DNA of 64,000 bases from Linyphia triangularis (GCA_963978545.1 OZ021733.1:34329424-34393423); one strand, 5' to 3'. Numbered from the stretch's first letter, positions 23,846 to 40,425 are shown. The notes: generated by a model not told the origin, from the letters alone. A program made the numbers and translations.

Positions 23846-25992
23846 ATTAAGAAGAGTGCACCTAACAAATCATCCAAAAGTAAGTACACAATTTTATCAG
23901 AGTCAGTTTTGAAGTACATTTAATGTCAGTTTATATCGAGGAAAAGACTCTGGGTTACAAAAATATTTATTTTCGATTTAAATACTTCAAAATAATTTGT
24001 TTGTAATACTAAATTGCGATGACTTTTTTAATAAAACTTCAGTCAATCCAGACTTAATACCTTCTCAAAATTAGACACAAAGCACTTTCCATCGCCGAGA
24101 CTTCGTTCAAAACTTTACACATTTCCTACTTATTTTATAGCTTTAGGCGACTTTTTCTCGGAAGTTTCTTGAAAATATTTACCTCATGGTCTGTGACAAC
24201 GCAAACAAGTTTCTAATACACAAATGATAAGGGCGAAAAATTTCTCCAATAATGTGACAGTTCCAAATGAATTTCAACATAATTTCACCCATTTGAAGCA
24301 TGAATTATAGTTTCTATATAATAATTATTTTTAACTGGAATTGAGGCAGTTTTGATCACAATATAGATCATTATTTGCAGGTATTAGGTTTATATTATAA
24401 ATTGAAATATATTTGTATTATTTACATTTATTTTCTAAAGCACGATTGAAATTATTTCAATTATTTTTTAATTCTTAACTAATTAATAAAATATGTAATA
24501 CTAAAAAATATGTATTTTTAAAGGACGAACGTAAAAGTGTCAAAATATGCATTTGAACTGTTTGGACTTAAGGCTTTTTAACGTATGACAGCAGTATACT
24601 AAACAGAAATATTTGTTTAAGATAGTTTTATATATTATTTCTGGACAGAGGTTTATTTTGTGGTGAATTCTTACTCTCCCATCATAGAAAAACAATTGAT
24701 CAATCACATGTCAGTTTAATGTTTGCTTCTGAGGAAGAGTTTATTCACAATTTTAAATTCTGTTATTTGTCTGAAAATAGAAGTTAAAAAATTCAGAAAT
24801 TGTTTGAAAAATTTGGAAGTTGGGATAGTATACTGTAGATGGCACTACTACAGAATTAATTTAATCACGTCGAGTAATCTAAAGAATTTTATTTCTCTCT
24901 CAACAAAATAGAAAACAAAATTTAACTCTAATTAATTCAAAAAAAGTAATTCCTGTAATCAATCCTAAATGCGCAGACAGTACACGAGACCTCTTGCATG
25001 AAATTTAATAGCTTACTTAAAAATTACTGATATTTTACTTAATTTAAAATTACGATAATAAAGTTTCAATTAAGTCAATAAATTTTTTTAATTCTTTAAA
25101 AAGTTACTTGAAAATATTCATAATGAAAAATAAGAATTATTTGAAGAAACGTTATATTAAAGAAACGAAAAGAGTGTAAGCGAAGTAGTAAGAAAGTCAT
25201 GACTGAAATCATATGAAAAAGAATTGCAAATATATTTTAATAATTTCTTCGCTTATTGCGATTCTAATTGCAATTGCAATTTTTCTTGAATAAAAAGTTT
25301 ACTGTTTATTGAAATGTATGACTGGAAATGAATGGATTTGTCCTAAAATGGAACGTTTTATGCAAATTTAATTTGTTTAATTAACTTATGATTAATTGAT
25401 TTTTATATTAAAATGTAAAATTATAAATATTTATTTTAAGTGAAACCATTTGGGTTCATAGAGAGATAAAAAGTAAATTTAATCACAAATATCACATTCT
25501 TAATTTTCATAAAAGATCCTACTCTTTGAAAAAACTTTACAATTCATTAAATTGAATATTAATAACATAAATTCCTCTCAATTAATTAAACATTATATTC
25601 TTTTAAAGTAGCGACGCTAATAATTGTTTACTGAAGATTTTAAAATTTTAATAAGTGAGTTGTAAGAACTTTGCATACCTAATTAATGAAAATAAATATT
25701 ACTTTTCGGTGAAACAAAATGAACATTGCACATTTAAAATTGCATTTTTTATTAAGTAATTATATTATGATAAAATGGTATTCATATCTTAACCATTGAT
25801 AATGAGAGTTCATTGTTATTGAGTATTTGAAACAATTTATGAAAAGCAATTTACATTTACAATTTCTAATACTTTTATGTTTAGTATTAAAAAGTACTGA
25901 ACAAATTATCACTGTCAGAAAAACAGTACAATTGAAAGAATAGTATAATATTTGAATGTTTATTAGGAGCATCTATTTGATACAGCTCATAT
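23846..25992. other. AT-rich single-copy DNA, no supported gene
   Basis: Only short chance frames and A/T homopolymers. Confidence 0.5.
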
Positions 25993-26005
25993 CCTAGACG
26001 GAGAG

Positions 26006-26138
26006 CGAGGTTGCGGGTTCGAGTCCCGTGTTAGGCATGGGTGTTTGTAAATGTATATTGGCTTGTCTACTGACGAATGTTTCGGCGCATTATAGTCCTC
26101 GTGTTGCTGACGGTGCCAGATAATCTGAAAACAACCAA
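26006..26138 (+). mobile_element. 5'-truncated tRNA-derived SINE (family 1)
   Basis: Begins inside the tRNA-like head at CGAGGTTGCGGGTTCGAGTC and runs through the family body to a CAACCAACC tail. A 13-bp TSD with one mismatch, CCTAGACGGAGAG (25993-26005) and CCTAGGCGGAGAG (26139-26151), proves that the truncation happened at insertion, as expected for target-primed reverse transcription. The A box is absent, so it is transcriptionally dead. Confidence 0.93.
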
Positions 26139-26322
26139 CCTAGGCGGAGAGTTCTACAGTCCTTACATTGACGTTTGTTGAGTGAAGTGAAGTTTGAGAC
26201 AGTGAATTCGAATGTGCAGTTTTCATGGCTATTGTGTGAAATTATTGTTGTCAACCTACGCTTGTCACTTCCAGATTAATTTTCTTGTCATAATGCTGTC
26301 GCAAATACAAGACTTTTTCTAA

Positions 26323-26469
26323 GTTGGTTGGTTGGTTGGTTGGTTGGTTGGTTGGTTGGTTGGTTGGTTGGTTGGTTGGTTGGTTGGTTGGTTGGTTGGT
26401 TGGTTGGTTGGTTGGTTGGTTGGTTGGTTGGTTGGTTGGTTGGTTGGTTGGTTGGTTGGTTGGTTGGTT
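26323..26469. repeat. (TTGG)n microsatellite, about 37 copies
   Basis: An uninterrupted tetranucleotide tract of 147 bp. The reverse complement is (AACC)n, the tail motif of the SINEs in this window. Right next to it (26470-26500) lies TTAGAGTTTAACGACACAAG, whose minus-strand reading runs straight into the tract as a 3' end would. The repeat-encoded frames (Gly-Trp-Leu-Val or Pro-Thr-Asn-Gln) are not genes. Confidence 0.98.
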
Positions 26470-26560
26470 AGAGTTTAACGACACAAGGGCAACACGTGTG
26501 AGATACTGCACCATCTTTTTCTAGGATTCTTGCAGTTACAAATCACACATTTAATGATAG
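26470..26560 (-). mobile_element. Possible 3' end of a SINE whose tail expanded
   Basis: On the minus strand CACACGTGTTGCCCTTGTGT, then CGTTAAACTCT, is followed directly by (AACC)n. CTTGTGTCGTTAAA recalls the CTCGTGTTGCTGAC segment of family 1. No tRNA-like head is recognised further out, so the copy is truncated or of another family. Confidence 0.35.
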
Positions 26561-26779
26561 CACCGGAAACTCAGTACTCCTCATTTATCTATTCCTCTCG
26601 AGCATGTACTCTTAGATTGAAAGTTACTTAAATCTGTATACCTGGTCCTGCTAATTTAAATAATAGTTCTATATGCTACCACAGATGTCTCCCGCTTTAT
26701 ATGTGGAGTGGTTGATGCAAAACATGACGTACATGTGGTATGGCATGTTGTTTTTATAATCTCGTATGTACCAGATCCC
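26561..26779. other. DNA between SINE tail and R1 copy 2
   Basis: Nothing recognisable. Confidence 0.4.
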
Positions 26780-27010
26780 AGGTAGAACAATAGTATTGGA
26801 CAATTTTGGAAACAGAGAAGATTGCCAATCCATGTCGCGCCAAAATACCCGGTTTTTTGAACAATAAACACATCAAAACCCTCACAAAACAAATTTTTTT
26901 TCCTTTTCGTCTTTTCTTATAAAATATATTTCAATTTTAAAACTTTGCACCAACTTTTCAAAACTTTCAGTATACTTTACCCCGAACTGGGCGAGATTGG
27001 CTAGTGTTTA
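26780..27010 (+). repeat. Dispersed repeat family R1, copy 2
   Basis: Shares TATTGGACAATTTTGGAAAC, CCAATCCATG, TATTTCAATTTTAAAACT, CCAACTTTTCAAAACT, CAGTATACTTTACCC and GAACTGGGCGAGATTGGC with the copies at 4330 and 60118. It lacks the internal tandem units and serves as the uninterrupted reference for the insertion in copy 3. Confidence 0.85.
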
Positions 27011-27087
27011 GCATTATTTTTCAGTGTATTTGTTCTACTGGAGACCTTATGGCATTTCAGTGTGAGTATTATAGTATATGTGTTTAA

Positions 27088-27757
27088 GGGCTCTATCTAC
27101 TTTGGATGAATGAAAAAAACGTTATTTTTATTAATTTTTTTTATAGTTTATTGATATAAAACTTGTTAGACTTAACAAAAACATTCGTAAATTACAAAAA
27201 AAAACATTTATTGATTTTTTTTCCACTTTTTTAGTGTGAAAATGACAGGCAAACAGGAGTCTTCAAAAAGTAGGTAGGTGTGCACTGTTGAAAAAATCTG
27301 AAAAACATCCCATCTGAAACAAAAAAAAAAAAAAAATGAATGGTTTTAGGTTTAGTGTGACAGTGGCTATTTCCTGTACCTCTAATATCAATTTATATGC
27401 AAAAATAACAAAATGGTGGACAAAAAACAATAAAAAATTAAAAAACGTGGGTTTTTTTGCATGTTTTTTACCAAAAAAAAAAGTAGTAAAAATTTAAATT
27501 TTGCAATAATTCTGGTACGGAATATAGCGATAAGAGTGCAGAATATGTGGTTAAAATTTCATAAGGATCAGTTCAGTAGTTTCTGAGATTTTTTCAACAG
27601 CTCACACCCACCTACTTTTTGAGGACTCCTGTTTACCTGGCATTTTCACACTAAAAAAATGGTTAGAATAAATGTTTTTTTTTCTTTTTCTTTTTTTGTA
27701 GTTTAAGGATGTTTTTGTTAAGCTTAACAAGTTTTATATCAATAAACATAAGAATAT

Positions 27758-27801
<44 letters not shown>

Positions 27802-27831
27802 TTTTTTTTTTCATGCATCCAAACAGAGCCC
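27088..27831. mobile_element. Non-autonomous foldback element with about 220-bp inverted arms, TTAA-flanked
   Basis: The ends are inverted: GGGCTCT plus a TTTGGATGAATGAAAAAA-like stretch at left, and its complement ending AGAGCCC at right. Arms continue inward through AAACTTGTTAGACTTAACAA, GTGTGAAAATGACAGGCAAA and AACAGGAGTCTTCAAAAAGT to about 27300, and from about 27590 outward. TTAA flanks both sides (27084-27087, 27832-27835). The target may be TTAA (piggyBac-like) or TA with an extra A in the inverted repeat (mariner-like). It has no coding frame. A 36-base A run lies in the right arm (27763-27798). Confidence 0.88.
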
Positions 27832-27835
27832 TTAA

Positions 27836-29034
27836 ATAAAAGTAAGTGCGAAGAGAGATTTAACGTTTTCTAAAGGAAGCATATATTTTGTTTCCGTTTC
27901 TCTTTAAAATGTAAGTTTTTTGGACTAATTTATTCTTTACTGGTCATCCACATAGGGGAGAATGATGAAAGAGGTTTTTATTTAGGATTGAATACTGGAT
28001 TTTATACAAGATTTTAAGACGCAATTAGGATATCTTGTTCTCCTTACAAATAGCAAATGATGTTGCGAAAATGCATTGGATGTCAAAAGAATGTTATTGC
28101 GCTAATGTTACACATAATTAAGCAAGACTTGTTCAGTATTAATCAGGTGGGAAAAAATTGAATCCTTATACACCTACAGCTGTTAACCTTGCTGCGAAAC
28201 ATTTTTCAGCATTAATATTTTCTCACTCCCACCTAACGTCCTTTTTTACTCTTTAAGTGGATTAAGGTCCTCCACTAGGACATCATCATTATCCTTATCC
28301 TAACGGTCGGTTGTCCTGCCCTGGGCTAAGGCGACACGTACCAGTCTACTTTATCCATTTTAGCAAGGACATCACAATCTCACCGCTGTGTTTTTCTTCC
28401 AGAAACTGACTAAAAGTATATTTCTTAGACAATGTTTGTTGCGAAACTATTCCGATACCTTTAAAGACACAGAGCATTTGCTTTTTACTGGAAGAAGTGA
28501 CTAGAGATGCGTTTCTGCTTTCGTGAAAAAAAAGAAGAAAAAAGCTTTTCGTATAGATCATTGAATCTGATCATTGGATCTCATTTCGGCGACGACTTTG
28601 GACAAATTTTCCTATTTGTTGTGTTTATGAATAGTTGAATACAGATGGTAGTTACATAACCCAATTATTTACGTTTTGAAGTTTTGTTTTAAGGCATGTA
28701 AGGGAAGAAGTTTTAAATTCAATATTTACCCTAACTATTGAATTGAAACTATAAATCTTAATAATATAACCCATAAAAACAAAGTTTTTAAATAATTCTT
28801 TATATGCATTGCCAATTTTTATATTCATTAACACAGCGCTAATATCAAAAACATTTCGATCAGCAAAATGTGCGGCAAACTACGTTTAAAAATTTATTTA
28901 TTAAAATGAATGTGAATTTATGCACTCACATCCAAATATCATTTATTTTTTCTGATTAAAATAATTTTATTATTTATTTATTTAAAAAAATGGCAACAAG
29001 AAAGTTTCTTCAATGGTCAGTTGAATGGTATTTT
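27836..29034. other. AT-rich DNA without recognisable feature
   Basis: Short frames only. A less AT-rich patch at about 28255-28335 carries no recognised motif. Confidence 0.5.
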
Positions 29035-29200
29035 AGAGTGATTTTATGACGGCAAGTTGGTTTATTTGTATTCCTTAAAAGCGACATTTTAGTAACAGTT
29101 ACAGCCCCAAAATTTGATAGAATGCATGGTCATCGACGTCAAATCTATCTGCCAAGTTTCAGCCCGATTAGATGATGGCAATTGAGTTAATTAGGCCTCC
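29035..29200 (+). repeat. Dispersed repeat family R2, single copy
   Basis: TGACGGCAAGTTGGTTTATT, CCCCAAAATTTGATAGAATG, ATCTATCTGCCAAGTTTCAG and CCGATTAGATGATGGCAA match the reverse complement of units at 14171-14570. The first motif is the end of a preceding unit, so the same tandem order is retained. Confidence 0.75.
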
Positions 29201-29881
29201 GCATATTCCACCGCCATCGACACACAAAATAGAAGTTAATATAAAGGATTGTAAAAAAGTTACTTATAACTTACTAATTGAAATTTTGTGCATCATTTTA
29301 TGCTTCATCCTAAAAAAGTATTAAAGCCTTTGATAAAAAATTTATGAACTATTCTTATTAACTTTAAAACTAATTGCTAATAAATTTTTCTAAATAATTG
29401 TAAATGTATTTTTAGATGCATTTCTTATATATCTCATCGTAAAAAACAATAGAAATTCTTGATAAAATGTTGACGAACGATATCCATTCAAATACTAATA
29501 AATAAAACAAAATCATTGTAAATTAATGTTTTATCTTTTCATTATTTATATTTGATCTTAAAAACTTGAAAAAAAAAAAATACCAACTTTGATACTTTTC
29601 TCAATATTTCGGTAACACCAAATATTCATAAAACATAACAGATTAACATCAAATATTGTTAAATACTAAAGAATTATAACTTCAGACAGATGTGGACTTG
29701 CAGTGAAGTGAAAAATAAATTTGTATACAAAAAAGTGAAATTATTCTGATTTAATTATAATTTTATAAAAGTATTGTTAAGTAAATGTTAGAAATCACAT
29801 TCTACATAAAACACTACTTGTTAGTGAATGATATATGCTTCAATTAATTTTGAGCCTGACCTATAAATTGACTAAGCAATC
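29201..29881. other. AT-rich DNA without recognisable feature
   Basis: Nothing recognisable. Confidence 0.5.
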
Positions 29882-30601
29882 AAGGGGACTTGGTTCCCTT
29901 CAAACTTTTTTTTTATTCAAGCCTTTAAAATTACAATTTTTGCATATTTAGAAGTACTACTAAGTAAATATTAAATTTTATTTTAAAAAAAAGCTTACAT
30001 ACTGCTCTAAATATTAAAAATTTTAAAATTTGTAAAAAAAAAAATCATTATATTTTAAAAACTATCTTCATTTTCATTTTACAATATTTTTTCCTGATTT
30101 TTTCAAAAAAATTTTTTTTATTATATACTCTAAGTTTTTAGACATCGGATTAAGAATAAGTAAAATAGTTTTCTAGAAAAATGACATTTACTGTACCTAT
30201 AGGTAAAAAAAAGCGTAAAAAAGGGTATATTTCAACATTTAAATATGTGAAAAAAAAGTTTATATTTCATTCAAAAATCCATGCCTAGTTTTGTCAAATA
30301 GATCTTTAGAATGTCACTAAAAAAATTTCAAGTCATTTCATTCATATTTGCTGAAGTTTTAGCTTTTTGAGACAAGTAGGGATTTCAAAAATCAGGAACT
30401 GAGAAAAATGCGTTCGAAACATCAAAGGAGCTATAGAGGCAATGCTAAATTCCCCATAAAAATTTAGTATTTCTGCAATTGCAAATCTGCTCAAAAACTT
30501 GCCAAAACAAGGAGAATGTTTCATAGATTATCAACACATAAAAAAGAAAAAAATTATATTTTTATAATATTTTGTGAAAACAAGGGGTACTGAGTCCCCT
30601 T
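29882..30601. mobile_element. Candidate non-autonomous element with short inverted ends
   Basis: The left end AAGGGGACTTGGTTCCCTT (29883-29901) and right end AAGGGGTACTGAGTCCCCTT (about 30582-30601) are inverted copies, and each is also nearly self-complementary. The roughly 720-bp interior is very AT-rich with no recognisable coding frame. No clear TSD was found, so the exact ends are uncertain. Confidence 0.5.
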
Positions 30602-31287
30602 ACATAAGCTTGGAAATTAACTAAGCTAAGTAACCCTCAATAAACTAAGCAACAAAATGTCCTCTATGAATTAACAAAATAATAAATAACTATCCTATTT
30701 TACAAAGTAAAATAGGTACAACTGATTTATTTTATTATGAGTGTTAATATAAGTTTAGAATTTTTGTTTTTGTTTTTAAATAACTTTTCTTCATCATCTC
30801 ATTTTAATTTCATGAAATCATTTTTATAAGAGAACAGCAGTACACACACTCGCATACTCCTTACTCAATGTTATTGCTCCTGAAAGATTAATTTAAATTT
30901 CATCTTCTTTGACACGACAAAGGAGGAGTAGGAGAAGTTGAGGTAGCATTAAATCTTTCATTAGAACTGACGAGAACAACTGTTGAAAAATTACGTATCT
31001 AAAGTTGTTCTTCAATTAATTGGGTTTATAAAATTTGCAAATTAAGAGTGATGTACTTGTTATATCTACCAAAGATGTAACGAATAATTCATTAATAAAT
31101 TAATCATGCTTATTAATTTAAATGTTCTTTTTTAGTAGCATTTTTTTTAAATAATTTAATCAATTTGAAGACATTTTAGCAACATATATTTTCCCATTAC
31201 AAATTACTTTTATACGAGATGAACTAATAATGTAGTATGAGTAGATATTATTATAACTTATTACTAATAGTTGTAATATCTACACAA
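30602..31287. other. AT-rich DNA without recognisable feature
   Basis: Nothing recognisable. Confidence 0.5.
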
Positions 31288-31301
31288 CTCTAACATTCTA
31301 G

Positions 31302-31480
31302 TGGATTGGTTTGTACTCTCAACTATCTATGTTTGTGCCCAATAATGGCTAATCAGGCCGGGACCAACGGCTTAACGTGAATTCCGAATCACAACGAATA
31401 TCCATGCCCAACCCTAGGATTTGAACCCGTCACTTTTGACATCCGAAGTCACAATGCTAACTTTACACCCATCAGGTATG
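31302..31480 (-). mobile_element. tRNA-derived SINE (family 2)
   Basis: On the minus strand: ACCTGATGGGTGTAAAGTTA, a B-box-like GGTTCAAATCC, GGCATGGATATTCGTTGTGA, GGTCCCGGCCTGATTAGCC, then a TACAAACCAATCC tail. Flanking CTCTAACATTCTAG (31288-31301) and CTCTAATATTCTAG (31481-31494) form a 14-bp TSD with one mismatch. Confidence 0.92.
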
Positions 31481-31528
31481 CTCTAATATTCTAGATATTG
31501 CATACTTACTTTTAAAAGTATATTATCA

Positions 31529-31895
31529 TATCTAAAACTGTTCACATTTATAAAATGTTTTAAATCTATGGTTTGTATAAATGTCGTTTTGAAATTATAA
31601 AGAAATTTGATATTCTCCAAAGCAGACATTACTTGTGACACATTTAAGAAATTATCTAACATTGAAAATATATTTAAAAAAATATTATAGTAAAATATAT
31701 ATTTTATAATATATCTAAAACTGTTCACATTTATAAAAAATTTTAAATCTATGGTTTGTATAAATGTCATTTTGAAATTGTAAGGAAATTTGATATTCTC
31801 CAAAGCAGACATTACGCGTGCCACATTTAAGAAATTATCCAACATTGAAAATATATTTTTAAAATATTATGGATTTGGTAAAATATATATTTTAT
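31529..31895. repeat. 183-bp tandem duplication with an in-frame repeated ORF
   Basis: Two copies start with ATCTAAAACTGTTCACATTT at about 31529 and 31712. Because 183 is a multiple of three, a minus-strand frame (31483-31845, 120 codons) stays open and encodes two 61-residue repeats containing MLDNFLNV and VMSALENIKF. Most differences between the two repeats change the amino acid (A/S, R/Q, P/L, M/T, F/H), which argues against selection on a protein. Confidence 0.9.
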
Positions 31896-32027
31896 AATAT
31901 AAAAATTCTTTAAACTTCTGTGTTGAATTTATACAAAATTATTATTTTTTATATTTTTTAAGCAAGCTTAATATCATGTATTAGTCACTGAATATCTACT
32001 CTTTTAATATGAGAAGTATTTCATAGT

Positions 32028-32227
32028 GGGTATTCTAGTGACTGTAATTGAGTTCAGTCATACCTTTGGATATTCTTGTGACTGTAATTGAGTTCAGTCA
32101 TACCTTTGAATATTCTTGTGACTGTGATTGAGTTCAGTCATACCTTTGGATATTCTTGTGACTGTGATTGAGTTCAGTCATACCTTTGGATATTCTTGTG
32201 ACTGTGATTGAGTTCAGTCATACCTTT
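32028..32227. repeat. 40-bp minisatellite, 5 copies
   Basis: The unit GGATATTCTTGTGACTGTGA followed by TTGAGTTCAGTCATACCTTT occurs five times in perfect register. Only a few substitutions occur, mostly in the first two units (A for G at one site), so it is young. Confidence 0.97.
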
Positions 32228-37016
<4,789 letters not shown>

Positions 37017-37030
37017 AAAACACATTTTGT

Positions 37031-37213
37031 ACCCACCTGATGGCGGTGGAGTTAACTCTCTGGACTCGCATGCCAAAGGTGCCATTTTGAATCCTGGACT
37101 AAGCATGGATGTTCGTTGTGGTTTGGAATTCACGTTAAGCTGTAGGTCCCGGCCTGATTAGCCGTTATTGTGCAAAAAATAGGTCGTTGAGCGTACAAAC
37201 CAACCAGCCAGCC
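37031..37213 (+). mobile_element. Full-length tRNA-derived SINE (family 2)
   Basis: ACCCACCTGATGGCGGTGGA begins the element. A-box-like and B-box-like segments follow (GTGGAGTTAACTCTCTGG, TTGAATCCTGGAC), then AGCATGGATGTTCGTTGTGG, GCTGTAGGTCCCGGCCTGAT and ACAAACCAACCAGCCAGCC. A perfect 14-bp TSD, AAAACACATTTTGT, lies at 37017-37030 and 37214-37227. The tail is a degenerate (AACC/AGCC) tetramer repeat. Confidence 0.95.
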
Positions 37214-37227
37214 AAAACACATTTTGT

Positions 37228-40149
37228 TCTTAAGATTAATCCTTTTTCTTAATTTAGTGCTTTGAAAACGTCTAATAGTTAAGATTGAAACTGTCTGATA
37301 ATAGCCATCCAATCTTTTAATAAAGTGAATTACTCTTTCGAATCTTTCAATGTTTTTTTTTCTTTTGCCATTTTATGCATATTTACTCACACTTTGATTT
37401 ATATCTTTCAGATCTTCAAATAATTAAGTATTTAAATGTATTGATTTTGTAATCCACCAATAAGTGTGAAATAATTAATATCTTAAAAATATGTTTGAAA
37501 TGAAGAATAAAAGTAATTAGAGTTGAACTTCCAAAGTTTTTTATAAAAAAGTCATCCTTAAGTGTGTACTTTAGCAGAATAATAACTAGAGAAAGATTAA
37601 AATAATTGTACTTGAGTTCTATTGTACAGCACAACGCATGAAAGGAAATACCAATATTGATGAAGTTGTAATAATCTGAGTTAGGTATTAAAGTAAACAT
37701 CTACCCAACATATAGTTAAAATATTCTTAATTTTTCTTTGACCAAACACCAGAGAAAATATAACGCAATCGACGTTTTTAATTCTTTATATTTTTAATGA
37801 AATTTAAATGCAAGACTTATAAAAAAAAATATAAATTTAAATTCCTTTGAAATGTGATCACATAAGTATTTTGAGGAATGTTTCAGATTCTGCTATATAC
37901 GCTTCTCTTGAGAATTTTTTCAAACTGATGCTTCAAAAATATATCATAAATCAGTTTGAAGTTTTCGATAATAGTAGTCGATTGCATAAAGTCAACTGAA
38001 AAAATATTTTAAAATTCAACAGGAAGATCTATTTTATAGTAACTCTATGGAAAATTGACATTGGAAAGTAACTCAATTAAAGTACAGAAAGTCGACATAT
38101 TGGATTAGAACTTGAATATTCTGTGATGTCTTCTCACCAAGTGTACCACTAAACGCGCTATATTGGTGACATTTCTTTATATAGACATAAAAAAAAAAAA
38201 ATCCAGATTAGCAGAGTTTCTGTTTCTGTTCAGCACATCGCTTACCTTACTATGGGGAATTCCACTCATTAAACAATTAAACATACTTATCGTAGGCCTT
38301 ATTTGTCGAAAAATTAAAAATGGTGACTATCTGGACCTAATGTACTCATTAAAAACGAGTATAAAAGATGACTTATTGTGAAACCAACTGCCCTATTCTA
38401 ACTTGCTTATATTCAAAGTATAAATATTTCATCACTAACATAGGGACGAAAAGTACTTTTAAATATCTAAACTTAACACGCCAAAAATTCACAAACAAAA
38501 ATTCAGGTAAACAAACACCAGTTTCTCAGGTTGAAGTAGCTATATCGCACTAAATATTAATCTTCAACGTTGGAATAAGTAACAAAAACATCAAAAAGCA
38601 TTTAAAGCATTGTATTTCACAAATTGAAACACAACAAATGTAGAAGTCCTTTTCTTGGAAAATTATTCAAATTTTCATAAACTCAGTCTATTATCGGGTA
38701 AAAGATTCGTGATGCTTTGGCAATATATTTGGATTTAATGTTAGACATTTTCAAAAACATCGCCTTTCTGTGTATTTTGCTAAAACTCCTCATTTTCTAC
38801 TAACACAAGCAATATATCATATATCTGATGACGTTGAATCCGTAACAGAAATGAGTTAGGAAGAGAGAATAGTTTTCTTAAGATTTAACCAGGAATTCGT
38901 GCTTCAGAAATATTCCATTGCATTTTATTTCTATTAAAATGATGCGATGCTTGGAATGAAATATTGTATTCTCTTTGAAGTGCAATGCATAAGCTGTTAA
39001 TACAATATGAAAAGAGGTTCAAATAGATATTTTATTTGTTACTTTATTATAAGGTCTTATTTGTTACATTTCTTGTCTATTTCAAATTTTCAAAATTTGC
39101 ATCATATTTCAATGCGTGATAATGTGTGGAAGAAATATTTTTGGTTTTATGTTAAAGATATATTCGTATGATAAATTCTTAAGAATAAATATTATTTTCA
39201 ACTAAGTCCTTACACACATGTAGAACTGAGCGACTTAATGGTATATTATTAATGTATTTCGAAGAATACAAAGAAAAAAAGTGAACACATGTTGGCATAA
39301 TGGTAAAAATATTATAATAGATTAACATAATATTGTGCATGTGTACATAATACATAAGATAAATTATGGATCATATAATTTTGGAAATTAATATAATAAG
39401 AGTTCTAAATATTTGTGGTCGCTGGTAAGTTCAAACAAAGGAATCGAATCTGTGGTTATTCTACAAAAGATATCTACGTAAATTGATAGCCCAGAAGTAC
39501 AAAATCTGACAGCAGATCCAGTTATCTGGACTTCGTAATCAAGAGGGTGCATTAAAGAATCTGTTTTCAAAATTCAGTACAAGCTATAATTGTTGAATAG
39601 ATGTTATTTGGGCCTCGTCTTTCCCATTGCTTTATGGTAGTTTTCTGAATTTTATTTACATTCAAGATATCTGAGCTCCTTTAAAAAGCCCTCCCGGAAG
39701 TCACCTTTCTCTTTTTGATGTTGGTTTCGTTGGTACTTGGTTTTGGCATGACCTCGTTTTTGGCTTTGCCCCAATAAAATGCTATATAACCAACTAAACT
39801 TAACATGTTAATTAAATAGGAGAAAGCTATAATTATGACCATTTAATTAATCCTTTCTTTTGCAATTCCACACCACCACTTATCAGAAAATTGATAATTT
39901 ATGGATAGATTAAAAATATTTAGTCATTCCGACTTAATTTTGTGAAGCAATTAAAAAAACATATATATATGTGCCTGTTTTTGACAAACGGATGAAATTC
40001 ATAGCATATGCATTACGTAGATTGTGGCTGTTTTCTGACTTTCGTTTTTTTTTTACATGCGCTATATAAGACGCTATATACGCTGTAACAAAACAATAAA
40101 GTATTCTAATATTCTTTGGATAACTCCTCTGGTATAAAGAATATAATTC
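37228..40149. other. AT-rich DNA; weak exon-like frame at 39388-39555 (minus)
   Basis: A 60-codon minus-strand frame at 39388-39570 is preceded by GAATTTTGAAAACAG and has a mixed composition (DYEVQITGSAVRFCTSGL). However, no 5' splice site follows it on that strand, and the only strong GTAAGT nearby is on the plus strand. I do not call it a gene. The segment at 38098-38158 belongs to the small family also at 23.37 kb. Confidence 0.3.
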
Positions 40150-40425
40150 ATTACCACTTTACACACTCACGACTGAGAGGCAGAATTCTTATCTAACATG
40201 CAAGAGGTTTCGCGATCGAACCCTGAAGGCACTTTGTAGTTTCTCTTTTAAAAGTGAGTAGATACGGCATCGATTGGTAGTCGGGGAGTTTTTGCCGTTT
40301 TCCATTTGAGAGGCAAAAACAGGGTAGTTTCCCTTTGAAAGACCTTTCGGAAGGTACACCTCCCACGTTAGACAGATAGTTCTATAATGGTGGTCGTGAC
40401 ACAGTAAATACTTCATGTAGCTCTT
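40150..40425 (+). mobile_element. Probable diverged tRNA-derived SINE
   Basis: GAGAGGCAGAATTCTTATCT then AACATGCAAGAGGTTTCGCG then ATCGAACCCTG follows the anticodon-arm, variable-loop and T-arm order of a tRNA; TCGAACCC is the B-box core. The tRNA-unrelated part that follows is less AT-rich than its surroundings up to about 40.42 kb. No second copy or TSD was found in the window. Confidence 0.45.

Noticed and set aside
26251..26524. Frames with repeated Pro-Thr-Asn-Gln or Gly-Trp-Leu-Val
   Set aside because: Products of the (TTGG)n microsatellite, with no start context or conserved flank.
32028..32227. CRISPR-like array
   Set aside because: The 40-bp units are directly contiguous with no unique spacers, and the DNA is eukaryotic; it is a minisatellite.
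39388..39570. Exon on the minus strand
   Set aside because: Acceptor-like TTGAAAACAG and a mixed peptide, but no donor on that strand and no recognised family.
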